From Mesostigma viride (lineage: Eukaryota; Streptophyta; Mesostigmatophyceae; Mesostigmatales; Mesostigmataceae): a DNA stretch of 41,543 nucleotides. Positions 10,611-20,835 of the stretch are shown here, in pieces. Position 1 is the first letter of the stretch. Each line of letters begins with the position of its first letter. The stretch is taken from contig RPFO01001903.1 of the NCBI GenBank assembly GCA_009746045.1, forward strand, positions 1 through 41,543, given 5' to 3'. The position numbers and the translations under genes are program-made. The notes beneath the pieces are model-generated. The model did no database searches. It saw nothing but the letters and a program-made list of their open reading frames with translations, and had not been told where the DNA came from.

Positions 10611-10709
10611 TTTCGGCATGAAGATTCCAAGACTACCCTCATATTGGAGCATTATCAGCTGGCAGCTGCAAATGCCCAAGGGCTGCAATGGATGGAGCTC
10701 TCGAGTTGA
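10611..10709 (+). other. Exon-like stretch encoding an amphipathic helix
   Basis: After an AG at 10608-10609 one frame reads FRHEDSKTTLILEHYQLAAA and continues to TGA at 10707-10709. It looks protein-like and helical, but no upstream exon is convincingly linked. It could be an alternative 3' exon of the transposase or a captured gene piece. Another frame from the acceptor at 10594 is also open, so this is weak. Confidence 0.25.
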
Positions 10710-11385
10710 AGGGCCCATTATCATAAAGGCCTGCCTTCACGTTGGCCATGTTACACAGTCATGAATGAATAAATTAATAAACACGTAGACAGCGTCAGCA
10801 TATTTCCTGATGGAATGGGGAAGGGGGATGGGGACAGTCATAAGCTAGCCGCAGTGGTGCAGTATCATGTGTCTTATATGCATACTGCTATAAAACTGGG
10901 CACCTTGAAAATTTTCCTCGTGGGCTAGCTAGGATCCATGCGACAACTGGATGATTGTGAGGTTCTTCAACATCTACCTGGTCAGTAATTTTGCAGGTGG
11001 CCGGCCAACACAAGGTATGCGTTGCTAACATTCAACACATGCATGCGTCTGCTGATTTAATAATGCATACCGATGCTGGTTGACCTTGATAGCTAATTTA
11101 TTGGCGGATCCACACGTCACGTTGCCGTAAGTAATAATCATAAGATGTCATGATTGACTGCGTCAACGAGCATACATCCCCATTGGAATGGTTGAGCAAT
11201 GAGCCCCGACCAAATTATCAGTCAAACCTTAATTTGGGTTGAAAGAGCGTCAAACACATTCTTGATTGTCCAAATTCTTACTATATGATCTGACGTGCAT
11301 CCATCCTCACAATGCCAATGGCCGCTATCTCATGGATGACAGGAACATGTTTCCTGCTCTAAAATTAAATTAAATAAATTATAGC
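10710..11385. other. MULE interior without a recognised gene
   Basis: This AT-moderate sequence has no convincing ORF on either strand. AATAAATTAATAAAC near 10768 contains an AATAAA-type motif that could serve as a polyadenylation signal for plus-strand transcripts, including the transposase or the exon-like stretch at 10611. Confidence 0.3.
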
Positions 11386-11859
11386 ATGCCTCGGTGGGGT
11401 GGGCATGTAGCACCTAGAGTGCTTTCCAGTCCCTGTAAGTTGCACAGTGGGAAAGGGGCAAAGACACCTGCGTCCTCACTCATGCCCGAAGGCAGGCCAC
11501 AGCTGCGTTCAACGCTCGTTGGACTATGGCAAACTGTGGGTGTGCTAAAGCTGAAATATGCGCGAGTATGCTGGTATGTTGGCTGCTCTAAGGACCGAGC
11601 CACTGATGGCCAGTGGTGGAATCATCTTGCACGTAGTCTAGCTAGCCAACCCCAACACTGTCCCAAGGTACCTAGCCACAAAGACCCCACTAGCTGCAGG
11701 CATGGGTGCCAACAAAGTGTGATTCGGCTAGGATCGGCTCCCAAACATGCGAGCCATACATGTGTGCTTTACATTTACGCACACACTGACAACCTCAGCC
11801 CAGGTCGATCCACGTTGGTTGACATTAGACAACGTATTGACGCTGTAATTACCAAATAA
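11386..11859 (+). CDS. Hypothetical 157-codon ORF inside the MULE
   Basis: The ORF starts MPRWGGHVAP and ends TAA at 11857-11859. It is rich in S, H, C, P and K and has no recognised domain, signal or membrane segment. It could be a captured exon or a chance ORF; with no splice or codon evidence the second is at least as likely. Confidence 0.2.
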   Translation: MPRWGGHVAPRVLSSPCKLHSGKGAKTPASSLMPEGRPQLRSTLVGLWQTVGVLKLKYARVCWYVGCSKDRATDGQWWNHLARSLASQPQHCPKVPSHKDPTSCRHGCQQSVIRLGSAPKHASHTCVLYIYAHTDNLSPGRSTLVDIRQRIDAVITK

Positions 11860-12193
11860 GCAAAAAAGCTCACCATGGGCTCAACAATTTTCAGGCACGG
11901 CATGTGCACGGCAGTTGCCTGCACCTATTTTACAATGCACGTCAGTGGTAAAAAGCTTGGTACTGTATTTCATTGATATTTGTAATGCCATCCTTGCCTG
12001 CATGTCCCAAGGGCTACTCTAAAAAAAGAAGAAGCAGTATCAACGACAAGCTTTCTACTTTAGGACACAAGGATCCCTATACAAACACTCATACAAGAAC
12101 AAACCCAGCATTCAACAAACCCATCACCAAATGATACAGTGGTCAGTCACACTCTGCAACACTAAACTTGAAGGATACAGCAACACTAGCAAC
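11860..12193. other. Spacer between plus-strand ORF and minus-strand gene
   Basis: No gene is seen. By position it should contain the 3' end of the minus-strand gene, and on the minus strand it is T-rich near 12010-12040. Confidence 0.25.
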
Positions 12194-12678
12194 CTACGCA
12201 AAATAAGCAAGATACTGTAACAGATACATGTGGTCCAGTTCCCAGATACGGGCTGACAGTTCCGCGAGGGCCGACAAGGTGTGCTACCAAGCTTTACGCA
12301 GAAAATCAGAAGAGAAAGGGCGCGCACGATGACCGCGTCCAGACGCATTTCCCGGTATATCTCTTCAAGGTCTACTTGGAAACTTGGTAGCGAGGTATGG
12401 AGAGGCAATGCATAAAAAGCTCGGAAGCTAACGAGAGAAGGCAGGGTGGGGGGAAGAAGACAGGACGGGACGTTGGAGGAACGCATGAGACGGAGGGAGG
12501 GAGCGAGCAAGGGAGGGAGGGAGGGAGAAAAAAACGAGAGAGGGAAAGATTGCCAGACAAAAGATCGATTCGAAGAGGAAACTAAGTGTGCCGACATTAC
12601 TGTGAGTAGAGAAAGCAGAATTTTTATTGCTATGGATCCCAGGGACGTCAAAGACTGTTTGTCTCCTACTTTAGACAA
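12194..12678 (-). CDS. Minus-strand spliced gene at the MULE right end (mudrB-like position)
   Basis: The terminal exon 12194-12283 encodes HTLSALAELSARIWELDHMY and then LLQYLAYFA before a stop at 12194-12196. A 50-nt intron (12284-12333, donor GTCATC or GTGCGC six bases downstream, acceptor TTGGTAG) joins it in phase to an exon encoding LEEIYREMRLDA (12334-12371 or longer). The frame upstream stays open to a Met codon at 12678, but that part is pyrimidine-rich and may be leader or intron. The reconstructed C-terminus is a strongly amphipathic, leucine-patterned helix typical of a coiled coil. The gene reads inward from the right end repeat and converges on the transposase, as mudrB does in MuDR. 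No sequence relation to MURB is claimed. Confidence 0.4.
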
Positions 12679-12856
12679 ATTAGGGTCCGATGATTATACT
12701 TTAGAACAACCATGGCATTCTCGTCGCCCAACTTCCCGGCTGCGCAATCAGTTGCCAGGCAATAGTCACTACTGCATCACAAAGAAACCAGATTTTTGCC
12801 ACCTTCAAGCGTAAATTGCCAGCACCTTGGCAAAAATAATGCAATGATGCCAATTG

Positions 12857-13061
12857 CATCCTTGACTGCGCTTGTAGTCAACAAAGAAATTAGCCAAGTC
12901 CTAATTGGCGCGGCAGGCCCTTTTTTCCCGCGTAACTCGTGTGCCGGTCCGGCGCGGCGTGGCCTGGGCAGGCGCGTCGGACTTAGTGCGGTGGTGTCCC
13001 GGAACCCCGCACTCACCCCCGCACTAGAGTTTGTGTCATCAGGGCCAAATTATGCGCTTCC
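12857..13061 (-). repeat. MULE right terminal inverted repeat, 205 bp
   Basis: It is the exact inverse of 583-787 by eye and ends GCGCTTCC at the target duplication. It probably supplies the promoter for the minus-strand gene. Confidence 0.93.
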
Positions 13062-13070
13062 CCCCCTGCC
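13062..13070. other. Target-site duplication, right copy (9 bp)
   Basis: CCCCCTGCC matches 574-582 exactly and marks the end of the MULE. Confidence 0.9.
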
Positions 13071-13129
13071 CGCCTGCAGCTGGTTCTGTTAATTGCCTGG
13101 TGGACCAAAGCCAGGCCGCGTGGCAACCA

Positions 13130-13156
13130 ACTGAACTGAACTGAACTGAACTGAAC
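13130..13156. repeat. ACTGA pentanucleotide microsatellite
   Basis: Five direct ACTGA units lie at 13130-13156. A nearby CAGTTCAGTCAGTC (about 13181) is a partial inverse, so a weak hairpin could form. Confidence 0.7.
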
Positions 13157-13846
13157 TTCGTTCCAGATGACAGGCTGACTCTCAGTTCAGTCAGTCCCAC
13201 GCCGCCGGTGGTTACAGTGGGCACGTGTAATTAACGCTCGTTACTAGATCTTTACACCACCAAGAGCGGCACAGAAATCATGCCACTGAAAGTCGCGAGA
13301 TTCCGGAGACTTTTGCTTCCCATTGCGCTATGCTGACAGCGAGCGGTTACAACGGTTTTAAATGTAGACGGCCACCAAACTATGCAAGCGCAATTCCACC
13401 AAGCTGGCGCTATCTGTACACGAGAGATTCCGGAGACCTTCGCGCTTCCATTGCGTCCCCGCTGAGTTCGTTTCTTGTATATTTGTGATGGCTGTTCAGT
13501 GTCTTGGCCCTCGCCCCTCTGCCGTTTCCAGATCTCTGCTGCCCACGTGCGGCGTGGGCAACAAAAACCACCACGCAGTCCATGTCCGATGAATGATAGA
13601 ACTCCATCGCCGCAACAACTCAGTCAGTCAGAGTTACAGTAGCCCCCCCTTGATGTTTCAAAAAGGGATCCGACCAATCCAGGGCTCACAATCTGACATA
13701 ATCTTAATACTGTGATTCGATTTTATTAGTTCTACTACATTCTACTACAATTATACTAACTGGTAGAGGTCAAATCCAGAGTCTCATGATCTCAAACCTG
13801 AGAATCTTAGACATCAAAGGGGGTGTGTAATTAGTTCCCCTTTCTC

Positions 13847-13909
13847 CAGCGGATAATAATCCGATTACTATTCCGATTAGCATCCGATTATTATCCGATT
13901 GTTATCCGG
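13847..13909. repeat. Degenerate CCGATTATTAT repeat
   Basis: About six loosely spaced copies of TCCGATTA/TTCCGATTA occur within 63 bp, with unequal spacers of 1-5 bp. Function unknown. Confidence 0.55.
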
Positions 13910-15420
13910 AAATGACTCCGCCAGCAAGAGACGCCAAAAAAAAAAAAGAAAAGAAAAAAAAAAAGAAAAGAGACGTGATCAGGCCCGGCGCGGCTCCCAA
14001 CTTGCGGCGCCAGAGAAAGAGAAATTTCGGTAGTCTCCGGGACCGATAATGGCGTCGCGATTGAGGATGGCGTCGCGAACCTAACGAACATCCGATCAGT
14101 TGCTCGGTATTATTAGGAGGAACGTACTCATCATCGAAACTCCACGCCACGCTAGTGGATATATATATCAGTGCCTCGATCGTCACACCGGCTACGTATA
14201 CACAGGTACCGCAACGTCGCCAGTACGCGACGCCAGGTCTATATCGGCTGCTCAGCTCGGCTTGACGAGGTACGTCATCTCGAACTCAGGAGTACATAAA
14301 TATCTCTTACTTATATCCTTGAATGTATTGCAATACAATTGATCTCTTGGGGCGCGGGTAATTGCGGTGCGCGGTGGCAGGGCCGGGGAACTGCGGGCTG
14401 CCGGGTTGTGGAGGACGGGGAACTAGACTAGCGCTGAGGACCACCGTGCGGATATATATGTATGTACAGTTAAACAACCAGCACGGGCTGTGCTGAGTGC
14501 TTGTAAGAGCCTGGTCTTCCAACGACAGGAATAAGTAAGGTTTGTAGCTTACAGCTTTGCCTTGCCCTGCACCGAGCTGTGCCCAGCGTACACCTCCACC
14601 TACAGGTTGGATGACCGCTGGCCACGAAAGAAGAGAAGGCCTAGGCAACGAGGGTGCCATGGCTACATGCCTCGGTTGCTCATACCAGGTCTTGGCAAGA
14701 CAGATGACCGATACTGGGGATGGACAAATCCCTAACGTTCATGTCACTGAATGTCCTGGATTTGCTAAGGCTGACGTACCCTGATTAGTTCCTAGCTCTG
14801 CAGAGCCTGTCAGTCCTGTGTTCCTGTGGTTGGCCAGCAGGATCTCGGTACACTCCGAGACTCAATGCTGAAGCACCACAGTACCACAGGAGCAGCTACT
14901 TAGCAGATTGAGGAGCTATCAAGTACTGTCCTTACCCAGATCTTGTCCCGTGGATGTTTTGGGCTTCACGTGTTGCACAGGATCTAGGACACACATTCCT
15001 GTACTGCCGCGCGCATCAGACCATCACGTGACCAAGACGGCACTGCCAAGCCTCTGGGCGGCATCAGTGTTAGGTGGCTCCAGGTGCGTTGCAAAGGTCC
15101 TCACCAGCTGTATGCACTTAGCATATTGGCGTCCCAAAATGCTAGCTGATGATATGAGGTGGATTGGTTCCATGACTAAACTGAACCTTTTCTATGCGTA
15201 AAGGTGCGAAGTAAGGAAGGGGAGGGGATTTATGGGAAAACTGCTAGTTTCCATCCCGTGGTTTTCTACTGAGCTGTGGGGATTTACCGTAGAATTGCTA
15301 GTTCGCATCCCTTCGTTTTCTACGGGGGTGGGGATTTACGGTAAATGTGCTAGTTCCCATCACGTCTTTGCCCGCCGGGGTGTCAGAGAAAGATATCAGT
15401 TCCCATGCCGTCGTTGTCTC

Positions 15421-16882
15421 AGGGAGGGGGGAGGGGGAGGGGGAGGGGGAGGGGGGAGGGGGAGGGGGAGGGGGAGGGGGGAGGGGGAGGGGGAGGGGGA
15501 GGGGGGAGGCCGAGGAGAGGGGCCAGGGAGAGGGGCCGGGGAGAGGGGCCGGGAAGAGCCGGGGAGAGGGGGAGAGGGGGAGAGGGGAGAGGGGGAGAGG
15601 GGGGAGGGAGAGGGGGAGAGGGGGAGAGGGGGGAGAGGGGGAGAGGGGGAGAGGGGGGAGAGGGGGAGAGGGGGAGAGGGGGGAGAGGGGGAGAGGGGGG
15701 AGAGGGGAGAGGGGGAGAGGGGGGAGAGGGGGGAGAGGGGGAGAGGGGGGAGAGGGGAGAGGGGGAGAGGGGGGAGAGGGGGAGAGGGGGGAGAGGGGGA
15801 GAGGGGGAGAGGGGGAGAGGGGGGAGAGGGGGAGAGGGGGAGAGGGGGGAGAGGGGGAGAGGGGGGAGGGGGGGAGGGGGGAGAGGGGGGAGAGGGGGAG
15901 AGGGGAGAGGGGGGAGAGCGAGGGGGAGAGCGAGGGGGAGAGCGAGGGGGAGAGGGGGAGAGCGAGGGGGAGAGCGAGGGGGAGAGCGAGGGGGGAGAGC
16001 TAGGGGGAGAGCTAGGGGGGAGAGCTAGGGGGGAGAGCTAGGGGGAGAGCTAGGGGGAGAGCTAGGGGGGAGAGCTAGGGGGAGAGCTAGGGGGGAGAGC
16101 TAGGGGGGAGAGCTAGGGGGGAGAGCTAGGGGGAGAGCTAGGGGGAGAGCTAGGGGGAGAGCTAGGGGGAGAGCTAGGGGGAGAGCTAGGGGGAGAGCTA
16201 GGGGGGAGAGCTAGGGGGAGAGCTAGGGGGAGAGCTAGGGGGAGAGCTAGGGGGGAGAGCTAGGGGGGAGAGCTAGGGGGGAGAGCTAGGGGGGAGAGCT
16301 AGGGGGGAGAGCTAGGGGGGAGAGCTAGGGGGGAGAGCTAGGGGGAGAGCTAGGGGGGAGAGCTAGGGGGAGAGCTAGGGGGGAGAGCTAGGGGGGAGAG
16401 CTAGGGGGGAGAGCTAGGGGGAGAGCTAGGGGGGAGAGCTAGGGGGAGAGCTAGGGGGGAGAGCTAGGGGGGAGAGCTAGGGGGAGAGCTAGGGGGAGAG
16501 CTAGGGGGAGAGCTAGGGGGGAGAGCTAGGGGGGAGAGCTAGGGGGGAGAGCTAGGGGGAGAGCTAGGGGGAGAGCTAGGGGGAGAGCTAGGGGGGAGAG
16601 CTAGGGGGGAGAGCTAGGGGGGAGAGCTAGGGGGGAGAGCTAGGGGGGAGAGCTAGGGGGGAGAGCTAGGGGGAGAGCTAGGGGGAGAGCTAGGGGGAGA
16701 GCTAGGGGGGAGAGCTAGGGGAGAGGGGGAGAGGGGAGAGGGGGGAGAGGGGGAGAGGGGGGAGAGGGGGAGAGGGGGGAGAGGGGGAGAGGGGGGAGAG
16801 GGGAGAGGGGGGAGAGGGGGAGAGGGGGGAGAGGGGGAGAGGGGGAGAGGGGGAGAGGGGGGAGAGGGGGGAGAGGGGGAGA
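15421..16882. repeat. 1.46-kb G-rich, purine-strand satellite with GAGAGCTAGGGGG core
   Basis: The plus strand is almost free of C and T outside the core. From left to right it runs GGGGGA repeats (to about 15510), GGGGGAGAG repeats (to about 15915), GAGCGAGGGGGA units (to about 15992), several dozen GAGAGCTAGGGGG or GAGAGCTAGGGGGG units (to about 16722), then GGGGAGAG units again. Length variation is one G per unit. The runs of five or six G spaced by short loops could form quadruplexes, and the C/T-free flanks could form triplexes. Long Gly/Glu/Arg ORFs here are artefacts. Confidence 0.95.
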
Positions 16883-17231
16883 TGACCGTACGCCCCTTGA
16901 TTGACAGGCGTAGCATGCCTAATTGCTTGCAGTTGATTCATAATCACACCGTGGACATGCATCTTCTGATCAGTCTAGCTCCATGAGCATGGCACGATTG
17001 ATGGTTACTCGATCTTCCTATTTAATGAAGAAGGCGCGTGCTCACCAGACACAGTCCACCAATACGTTTTGTCATCAATAATAATATGCACGCGTATAAC
17101 TTGCTATTGTATTTGGTGCGATGCAGGTGTAATTTACCTGCGGCGCCAGTGAATCAACAACTGCCAAGTCCAGTGCCAACAGCGGCAGTAGCATCGACAT
17201 CTTGTGGCGCAGCATACATATCGAGTGGAAA
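16883..17231. other. Unique spacer right of the G-rich satellite
   Basis: No ORF with recognisable content is present. An acceptor-like GCGATGCAG lies near 17127. Confidence 0.25.
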
Positions 17232-17369
17232 ATGCGCCCCAAGAATTTCATTTTCATCATGGTGCTGCTTCTCGCCTGCCGTTGTACTGTTGCACGTACG
17301 TATGGCATTGTATGTGGTTGGTTCCACTCTCAGATCTACCTATTTTTATGTGTGGCCAGTTACAGCACG
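17232..17369 (+). CDS. Candidate first exon with signal peptide
   Basis: An ATG at 17232 opens MRPKNFIFIMVLLLACRCTV, a textbook signal peptide pattern (basic start, hydrophobic core, small residues near the cut). The frame runs to a consensus donor GTAAGT at 17370. A second possible donor GTACGT lies at about 17297. No following exon could be linked, so this may be a gene fragment or chance. If unspliced, the frame stops at 17427-17429. Confidence 0.3.
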
Positions 17370-18156
17370 GTAAGTGGTGGCTGGTCATCGTTTCCTGATA
17401 CATACAACAGCGGACTGATGCAACTGTAATGCCACCTCAATTGCTTGCACATATTTCTTGTGGGATCCCCGGGCTAGTACATATTTTTTTTCTGCTAAGG
17501 CATACTACATTGTTGGGACTACCCAAGCATGCAGATACGCGGATCCTACACCAGGGTGTAGTATGTGTTCTAAATATACCATCACCCTTCACCCATGAGA
17601 TGATGTAACGGGCGGCTCAGTCAGTGTCCGAGAAAGGGTGTGCCATGACTTCATGCGGCATTGATGGGACAAATTGATGCTTGAAGTCGTACAGCAGTTG
17701 CGTTCACTGTTCTTAGTTGATTTGCAGGCGTGATTCGAATTCCACGGTCCTAGCTTGACAATACCACGCCGCCAGCCTCTATCGGTCGTTGTGATAGTAA
17801 ATATAGGCCTGTCGACAGTCTTGACAGCTTAAGCCTGACTGTGTAGAGTATGCTTACCCACGGATCGGGGCTAGTAATTCGAAGTTTCTACAGTGCAGAT
17901 GTGTTCGCTCTCCTTTTGACCATAAGGGAAATCTGGTGATAAGGGGCCAGACATTCGGAGCCTGGTGTTACTACAGTATTCAAGTTTTGAACTAATTTAA
18001 GAAGTTTTCCGCACCAAGTATAGGACATCTATTGGACATTATTTATTCAACGATAGCGATTACAGTAATTAGACATGCTCACTACTGCAGCCACTTATTC
18101 AGGAGGTTAGCTTTCCTCTAATGGACGCAGAGGTTTATTATGCCGTTGCGGTCTAT
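17370..18156. other. No gene recognised
   Basis: Mixed-composition sequence without a supported ORF. An acceptor-like TGATTTGCAG at about 17719-17728 is the only splice-like signal noted. Confidence 0.3.
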
Positions 18157-19194
18157 TTAACCCCTAGGTAAATGTTTTGGGTTACAGCCGATGTAAAATG
18201 CGATTTTAGGGGACCACCCAGCCTGAACCATCCAATTATAGTGATCAAGGGCTGGACATCCCTGGGGGCCAAGCATGTTCATGTGTTGCCCCAACGCTTG
18301 ATTTACTTACACCTTAGATATCTGCAAGGCGTGCTATAAACAACTGCTGTCAAAATCAGGGGGGTCAAGACGCGTGTTTTCATTTTTGGGAGAACGTACA
18401 TGGTGACTTGTTTTAAAATACTAAGGCAACCACTACTTCAGGGAAGATAAAGTTGCTGAACAAGTTGCTGAACAAGCAGAGCTAAACAGGTCATCGATCA
18501 TTTGGATGAGTATATCACAAGTTAGACTCTATACAAGCTGCAAGGGTGACCGTGGCCTAACACTAACAAGGGGATGTGCGCTAGGAAAGCATATGGTGGT
18601 ATCACCTGCCAAAGTGGTCAACAGCCAATGATGTATCATTCAACCCACTTCTATTCAACCATAACGGGACAACATACTTGCATGATTATATCACTGTTAT
18701 ATGACAGCTTGGTATGTGTGGGAGCCCATGCATGGATGGAGGGAATGCGCTAGAATACCTACCTACGAAGGGGTGTGATATAAGTGTTTATTACCAACTT
18801 AGATAACAGGCAGGTTAGACATGTTTCAGGTGTATCTTACAAGAATATACAAGGCTAAAACAGGCAAAGCTTGACATGACATGGCCACCATACCTGCAGG
18901 CAGATGCTGGCAGTGGTTTCTCACCAAAAGTTTTCACTCACTTTTTAATACTTGGAAGCACCCTTGAACCAGCATGAGACCACACAATCACGCAGTATGA
19001 AAGTGGGAAGAGGATGACTAACATCTATAAAGATGTTTAAAACTATACCAAGCATAGAAACCTACACAACCACACTAGTTATGGTGAGCCCTATGCCTGG
19101 TAAGATCATCTTAGAAGAGGGTTTTAGAGAGGGGTAGGGCCATGGTCAAGAAAGAGCATGGAAACTGCAAAGTAACAATGCCTCACAAGCGTAA
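18157..19194. repeat. Dispersed repeat copy A (left part), TTAACCCC-starting
   Basis: It starts with TTAACCCCTA and shares a long series of blocks with 33782-34800: GGGGGCCAAGCATG (about 18269), GTCAAAATCAGGGG (about 18348), a CACTACTTCAGGGA block (about 18432) and GGCCATGGTCAAGAAAGAGC (about 19138). It continues to the right of the transposon inserted at 19195. No coding capacity is seen. The TTAA-CCCC end resembles piggyBac-type termini. Confidence 0.6.
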
Positions 19195-20556
19195 CCCATG
19201 GTCCGGGAATGGGTTTTTGGCATTTTTAGACCCCTGAAAATGCAAAAAATCATAACTCATAGGCCACAACTCCAAATACCCCCAACCAAGGTGCTAGGAG
19301 TATCTACACTTGAAGGGCTTTCAGAAAATGCAATAATATCACGAGTCCATTCAGTTCTTTGCAAGATATTTACTCTCAAAGTTGGACAAAAGACGATCCT
19401 TTTCAGGTAAGCAAAAGCCCCTTAGATGATAACACCTGCTGGGAGGGTCAGGAATCTCAATATTAGCATTGGACAATTTCATTGGATAGTGCCACCATGC
19501 TTTCCTAGGGTCAGACCGCACGGATAGCCCAACTGACCTATATAATCCGCTCACTTGTGTGACCCCGTGTGTGGGTTAAGCGCGCGTATGCGGCTATCCA
19601 TGAAATGCCACACAGTTATGCATTGTATACAGCCACATACGACTGTCAAAAGTGCTGGAAGACAAAGAAGTTGCTAAACCAGCACCAACGGAATGGCATC
19701 CTCCAAAGAAACACCACAAACTGAGCAGATTTGGGGCTAATAGCACTCATACAGACAGCAGGCATGGAAACCTGCTGCAAGAGGCACTGATACACTCGTG
19801 AAACAAGGATGTATAAACGACAGATTCCCGTGCAAACGACATGCAAACACGTTGCCGTACCTGGCTCGATCACGACCTTTCCGGGTTCTGCTGGCCGGGA
19901 CCCTCATATCTCACACGGGCTAATGCTTTCCAGGCATAGGCCGCCATAGCCGGATAATGAATGCATCCACCATGATTACCAGGTTGATGTTCTGTGCAAA
20001 GATCACCTATAAACGCATCCGAATTCACAGGGACGCTGCTGCGGATGTCCAGTACCAAAACTGTGCATGCTCGGGCTGGCGCAGACTGCGTGGCCATAAG
20101 AAGAAAATCGAAATATGACGTGCCATTACTCATCTGGTACTGACGACCAAGAAATCAGTGATTCCCTACCTGTATTTTCCCAATGCTATACATCTGGCCA
20201 CCCCTTCACCTACGAAAATCACGCATCATCATTCTGAGCAACATTCTGAACCGTTACAAGCCGTGAGGCGCAAATTTCCTTGACAACGGCACGCTGGCAG
20301 CCATATCTCATTACGCGCGCGCGCGAGTGAAAATTTCCCGCCAAAGTCACGTGATACTTTCCCAATACACGTTGTACTTACCTGGCTATGGCGAAAATTA
20401 CCCCCAAACCTATGCATCACCTTCGTCCCTAAGTGTTCCCAGACCCACCGGACAACTTCCCTCCGTCACGGGTGGCGCGGCGCTCCTGGAATTGAGCGCC
20501 GCGCCACCGGGGGTCAAACAGTTTGATATATCGAACTGTTTCCGGACGGCTATGGG
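19195..20556. mobile_element. Non-autonomous piggyBac-like element, copy 1 (1.36 kb)
   Basis: The body starts CCCATGGTCCG and ends with the inverse-type CGGACGGCTATGGG. It is flanked by GTAA (19191-19194, one change from TTAA) and TTAA (20557-20560). CCC termini at a TTAA target are characteristic of piggyBac. It matches 23318-24647 along its length and has no transposase ORF. It interrupts dispersed repeat A; the relative at about 34775-34800 lacks it, which supports a real insertion. Confidence 0.65.
20334..20345. promoter_or_regulatory. E2F-like site TTTCCCGCCAAA within the element
   Basis: TTTCCCGCCAAA, followed two bases later by CACGTGAT, is conserved in both piggyBac-like copies (here and 24442-24453) next to a (GC)n run. 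TTTCCCGCC fits the E2F consensus TTTSSCGC and CACGTG is an E-box core. Binding is inferred, not shown. Confidence 0.4.
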
Positions 20557-20560
20557 TTAA

Positions 20561-20700
20561 ACATATGCGTAAACATAAATAAACGATACAGCAGCAATAT
20601 CCCATCCTTACCGGGCGGCACGGCTGGCGTTACCTCGGGCCAGGCTGGCGTTATGTAATATGAGCGCAGTTTCGCGCCGATATGAATATGAATTTGGGCG
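20561..20700. repeat. Dispersed repeat copy A (right part)
   Basis: ACATATGCGTAAACATAAAT and the following GGCTGGCGTTACC block resemble 34786-34860 of the uninterrupted copy, so the repeat resumes right after the inserted element. Confidence 0.5.
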
Positions 20701-20729
20701 CCGCGGTTGCCAAATCGGGACGAAATAAT

Positions 20730-20835
20730 CGGCCTCCGAGTGGATTCGAACCTGCGCCCTGAAGGGTCAAAGGTCTTAGTTAGGTTAGTATTTTGCGGAA
20801 ACCTCTTGCCACTCGGCTTCTAAGGTTCCGCACAT
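20730..20835 (-). ncRNA. tRNA-like sequence, probably a tRNA-derived SINE fragment
   Basis: On the minus strand GCCGAGTGGCAAGAGG (about 20802-20817) resembles a tRNA A box of the Ser/Leu type. GGTTCGAATCC (20742-20752) is an exact B box. The spacing of about 60 nt fits a type II tRNA. The T stem and acceptor stem do not pair well, so it is not a functional tRNA. A pol III-derived SINE or tRNA pseudogene is the best reading. Confidence 0.45.

Larger units (their letters stand above)
13071..15420. other. Right host flank of the MULE, no recognised gene
   Basis: The interrupted host sequence continues here. ORFs are short and show no domain. It includes (ACTGA)n at 13130-13156, a CCGATTATTAT-type degenerate repeat (13847-13909) and A-rich runs with G interruptions (13935-13970). 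If the TATA box at 497 drives a host gene, its body should lie in this direction, but no start codon with a long or spliced ORF could be supported. Confidence 0.4.

Noticed and set aside
15110-15160. A third copy of the 650-bp LTR-like repeat, from TTAGCATATTGGCG and ATGCTAGCTG near 15118
   Set aside because: Only a short stretch and a CCATCACGTGAC block at about 15022 resemble it, in changed order; the match is too weak to call.
15232-16041. Gly/Glu/Arg ORFs of 200-270 codons
   Set aside because: They follow from the GGGGGAGAG satellite; all three plus frames are open and show no other signal.
20730-20835. A functional tRNA-Ser or tRNA-Leu gene
   Set aside because: The B box is exact but the T stem has mismatches and no acceptor stem pairs, so only a tRNA-derived fragment is supported.
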